64,000 bases of DNA from NCBI GenBank assembly GCA_963691715.1, contig OY829281.1, positions 2,542,001 to 2,606,000 of the forward strand, read 5' to 3'. The translations under genes were made by a program, and so were the position numbers. Shown in pieces: positions 61,538 to 64,000 of this stretch. The notes under the pieces were generated by a model, which saw only the letters and a list, made by a program, of their open reading frames with translations, searched no databases and was not told the DNA's origin. The first letter of the stretch is position 1. Each line of letters opens with the position of its first letter. The DNA comes from HXMU1420-13 sp963691715. GTDB lineage: Bacteria; Bacteroidota; Rhodothermia; Balneolales; Balneolaceae.

Positions 61538-62014
61538 ATGATCGAAACTGGTAAAAAAATGGAAACAAATTTCATGATCAAAATTGTGGAAGGTGAAGAA
61601 GAAAAAGAACATATCTTCTCAGAAATCCTAACACGGCGTACCATTGTTTCTGTGTATATGAAGAACAACACCTCTAGCTGTGATAAACAAAATATTTCTT
61701 TAGCAGAACATGCGTCATGGTTTGATGATGCGGGCTATAACTTAATGACCATCAGCAAAGATACCTGTGGGTCGCACAAAAAATACATTGCAAAGCATGG
61801 TATTAGCTATGTAATTGCCTCAGATCCCGACTATAAATTTTCAGCGGCAACAGATTCCATTGTAGAAAAAAAGATGTATGGAAAGGTTTATGAAGGTCCA
61901 TCACGATCAGCCTTTGTTATTGATACAGATGGTACTATTTTGGCAGTCATCGAAAAAATTGATACCAAAGCTCACGCAGAGGAGCTAAAAGACATAATAC
62001 GATCATTAAATTAA
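61538..62014 (+). CDS. Bcp-like peroxiredoxin
   Basis: A 158-residue protein of the thioredoxin-fold peroxiredoxin type. The peroxidatic Cys sits in VSVYMKNNTSSCDKQN, aligning with the DNTPGC of Bcp. Downstream are LMTISKDTCGSHKKYIAKHG (Bcp: SKDSxxSHKKF) and SRSAFVIDTDGTI. The usual resolving Cys five residues after the peroxidatic one is absent; a different Cys in SKDTCGS could resolve instead. The starts at 61538 and 61559 both have an ATG; the first is used. It would act with OsmC upstream, and topA starts 13 nt after it. Confidence 0.85.
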   Translation: MIETGKKMETNFMIKIVEGEEEKEHIFSEILTRRTIVSVYMKNNTSSCDKQNISLAEHASWFDDAGYNLMTISKDTCGSHKKYIAKHGISYVIASDPDYKFSAATDSIVEKKMYGKVYEGPSRSAFVIDTDGTILAVIEKIDTKAHAEELKDIIRSLN

Positions 62015-62027
62015 TAGACAGCAGTAC

Positions 62028-64000
62028 ATGAAAAGTCTCGTAATTGTTGAGTCTCCAACAAAAACAAAAACCATTAGTAAGTATCTACCAAAAGGATACG
62101 AGGTAGACTCCTCGATGGGACACATACGTGATTTACCGGCATCTGCAAAGAATATACCTGCAAAATACAAAAAAGAACCTTGGGCAACTTTAGGTATTAA
62201 TCCCGATGATCGTTATTACGCCATTTATGTAACTCCTCCCGATAAAAAGAAAATTGTAACTCGATTAAAAGCCAAGTTAAAAGATGCCGACGAACTTATT
62301 CTAGCCACAGATGAAGACCGCGAAGGTGAGGCTATTTCTTGGCATTTGCTTGAAGTGTTAAAACCGAAGGTGCCAGTGAAAAGAATGGTGTTTCGTGAAA
62401 TCACCAAAGAAGCGGTTCAAAATGCTTTAAAAAATACGCGGGATATCGATATGAACTTAGTATTCGCTCAAGAAACACGTAGAATACTGGATCGATTAGC
62501 TGGATATACTGTATCTCCATTGCTATGGAAGAAAATCTCTCCTGGTTTATCTGCTGGGCGAGTTCAATCCGTTGCGGTTGGATTTTTAGTAGAGCGAGAA
62601 CGAGAGCGTATGAAATTCAAAAGCGGAACCTACTACGATTTGCAAGCAATTCTCCAAAAGTCTGGAGAAAACGATGAATTTAAGGCCGATCTTACTCATT
62701 TAAATAGCAAGCGCATTGCTAGTGGAAAAGATTTTGACGAAAACACGGGTAAGCTAAAAAAGCCAGACTCTGTAGTTTTATTAGATGAAACGGCAGCAGG
62801 TTCTTTAGTTGCTGATCTTGAAAAGGCTTCTTGGTCGGTAACGAATGTGGAGGTAACTACCCAAAAAAGAAATCCAGCGCCTCCATTTATTACCTCAACG
62901 TTACAACAAGAGGCAAATAGAAAATTTGGAATGAGTGCGCGTGATACCATGAGTGTAGCTCAAAAGTTATATGAAAAAGGATTTATAACTTATATGAGAA
63001 CCGATTCAACGCGACTTTCTTCACAGGCTATTGACGCAGCTAGAAACGGAATTATAGAAATGTATGGCGACGATTATCTTTTCGAAAGAGTTCGTAATTA
63101 TACCGCTAAAGGTAAAACTGCTCAAGAAGCACACGAAGCCATACGACCATCTGGTTCAAGTTTTATTCTTCCAGAAAAATCGGGATTAAGGGATCGTGAA
63201 TTTAAGTTGTATGATCTTATTTGGAAGCGAACCATTGCCACTCAAATGGCAGAGGCTGAGCTAGAATTCACGAACGTTAACATTACAGCGATTAATAACG
63301 GAACTTCTGCTGATTTTCGATCGAGCGGAAAGAAGATTTTATTTCCTGGTTTTTTTAGAGCCTATGTCGAGGGAAGTGACGACACAGAATCTGCATTGGA
63401 AAATCAAGAGAAGTTTTTACCAGCACTTGCTAACGGTGATACCACAGATTTACAAGAATTAAAATCTATTATTCACCAAACAAAACCGCCAGCAAGATAT
63501 ACTGAGGCTACATTAGTTAAAGAATTAGAAAAATCAGGGGTTGGTCGACCCAGTACCTATGCTGCGGTAATATCCACCATACAAGATCGTAAATATGCTC
63601 GACTGGATGCTAAGGCACTAGTACCTACATTTACAGCTTTTGCGGTAACTGCCCTTCTTGAAGAACATTTTCCCGATTTAGTTGATAGTAGTTTTACTTC
63701 AAATCTTGAAGATAAACTTGACGGTGTAGCAACTGGAACACAAGATGCCGTACAGTATTTGGATGATTATTATAAAGGTGAAAACGGACTACGAGCAAAA
63801 GTAGATACCCAAGAAGATAAAATTGATCCGCAAAAAGCCAAGCTGCTTGATCTTCCCCTTGATGGTTTAGAGGGAATAAGTGTGGCTGTTGGACGATTTG
63901 GACCTTATGCAAAAATGAAAAAAGGGGAAGAAGAAATATCGACCTCTTTGCCGCAAGATATGGATCCAAGTGATATCACTCCAGAGCGATTAGAAGAGCT
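62028..64000 (+). CDS. topA: DNA topoisomerase I (3' end outside window)
   Basis: A type IA topoisomerase that relaxes negative supercoils. The frame begins ATG at 62028 (MKSLVIVESPTKTKTISKYL) and stays open to the window end (about 657 codons). The Toprim domain has VIVESPTKTK, MGHIRDLP and the metal site ATDEDREGEAISWH. The active-site Tyr is in ITYMRTDSTRLS, after NPAPPFITSTLQQEANRKFGM. SGVGRPSTYAAVISTIQDR is visible further on. The last residues seen (SVAVGRFGPYAKMKKGEEE) belong to the C-terminal repeat region. It starts 13 nt after the peroxiredoxin gene. Confidence 0.96.
   Translation, partial: MKSLVIVESPTKTKTISKYLPKGYEVDSSMGHIRDLPASAKNIPAKYKKEPWATLGINPDDRYYAIYVTPPDKKKIVTRLKAKLKDADELILATDEDREGEAISWHLLEVLKPKVPVKRMVFREITKEAVQNALKNTRDIDMNLVFAQETRRILDRLAGYTVSPLLWKKISPGLSAGRVQSVAVGFLVERERERMKFKSGTYYDLQAILQKSGENDEFKADLTHLNSKRIASGKDFDENTGKLKKPDSVVLLDETAAGSLVADLEKASWSVTNVEVTTQKRNPAPPFITSTLQQEANRKFGMSARDTMSVAQKLYEKGFITYMRTDSTRLSSQAIDAARNGIIEMYGDDYLFERVRNYTAKGKTAQEAHEAIRPSGSSFILPEKSGLRDREFKLYDLIWKRTIATQMAEAELEFTNVNITAINNGTSADFRSSGKKILFPGFFRAYVEGSDDTESALENQEKFLPALANGDTTDLQELKSIIHQTKPPARYTEATLVKELEKSGVGRPSTYAAVISTIQDRKYARLDAKALVPTFTAFAVTALLEEHFPDLVDSSFTSNLEDKLDGVATGTQDAVQYLDDYYKGENGLRAKVDTQEDKIDPQKAKLLDLPLDGLEGISVAVGRFGPYAKMKKGEEEISTSLPQDMDPSDITPERLEE

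Overview
The window is an AT-rich bacterial chromosome segment (roughly one third G+C by eye). It probably comes from the Bacteroidota/Balneolota/Rhodothermota group, with a Balneolaceae-like member as my best guess. This is inference from gene content: a DUF4270 lipoprotein, PorV/PorQ-type outer-membrane proteins, an HU-like plus SPOR membrane protein, an Asp-box (VPS10/sortilin-like) exported protein, a TPR-CHAT exported protein, weak or absent Shine-Dalgarno sites at most starts, and a TAnnTTTG-type promoter element before glgB. Most of the window is ordinary housekeeping and envelope biology. The accessory signals cluster at 1-8 kb, 22-27 kb, 35-42 kb and 54-58 kb.

Layout. 1-8 kb: the end of ftsY, an exported TPR-CHAT protease-like protein, an M28 peptidase lipoprotein, scpA, and an ECF sigma factor with a membrane TPR partner. 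7.8-12.4 kb: ppk1, ruvB (divergent) and metK. 12.5-18 kb: a probable operon of outer-membrane barrel, HU-like mini-protein, HU/SPOR membrane protein, ExbB, ExbD and TonB. 18-24 kb: a large Asp-box propeller protein, an MscS channel, and a lipoprotein gene split by an IS1595-type insertion sequence with perfect 8-bp target duplications. 24-35 kb: glgP, ispE, a CCA-adding-type enzyme, an SDR, an MltC-like transglycosylase, an LMW-PTP-like protein, a sugar nucleotidyltransferase, a membrane-anchored MurF-like ligase and a LolC/E-type permease. 35-45 kb: glgB-malQ-comA-half GT5 protein-DUF4270-barrel-TPR, followed by an intrinsic terminator. 45-51 kb: rho, then an opposite-strand run of purS-clpS-purQ-lptB-rhodanese, and miaA. 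51-54 kb: dnaN, a SAM-hydrolase-type protein and a methyltransferase. 54-58 kb: two tandem TonB-C genes, each with one lesion; argS; and a small repeat array made from S23-type four-helix-bundle gene copies and a captured argS fragment. 58-64 kb: radC, amn/NUDIX (start codons abutting), a small conserved protein, OsmC, a Bcp-like peroxiredoxin, and topA running off the end.

How the genes work together. The glycogen genes are split between a degradative gene (glgP) and a synthetic/remodelling pair (glgB-malQ). Each is preceded by a perfect palindrome of LacI-family operator type, so they may share a regulator not seen here. ExbB/ExbD/TonB with the upstream barrel look like an energised outer-membrane system. 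The sigma factor, its TPR neighbour and the TPR-CHAT protein may form one dispersed signalling module.

Most unusual region. At 56910-57857 three units share an almost invariant 49-bp leader, but their bodies differ. One carries a broken four-helix gene, one a 204-bp piece of argS joined at microhomologies, and one an intact four-helix gene. The block is bounded by 14-bp inverted repeats. It looks like a small, possibly undescribed mobile or copy-choice cassette system.
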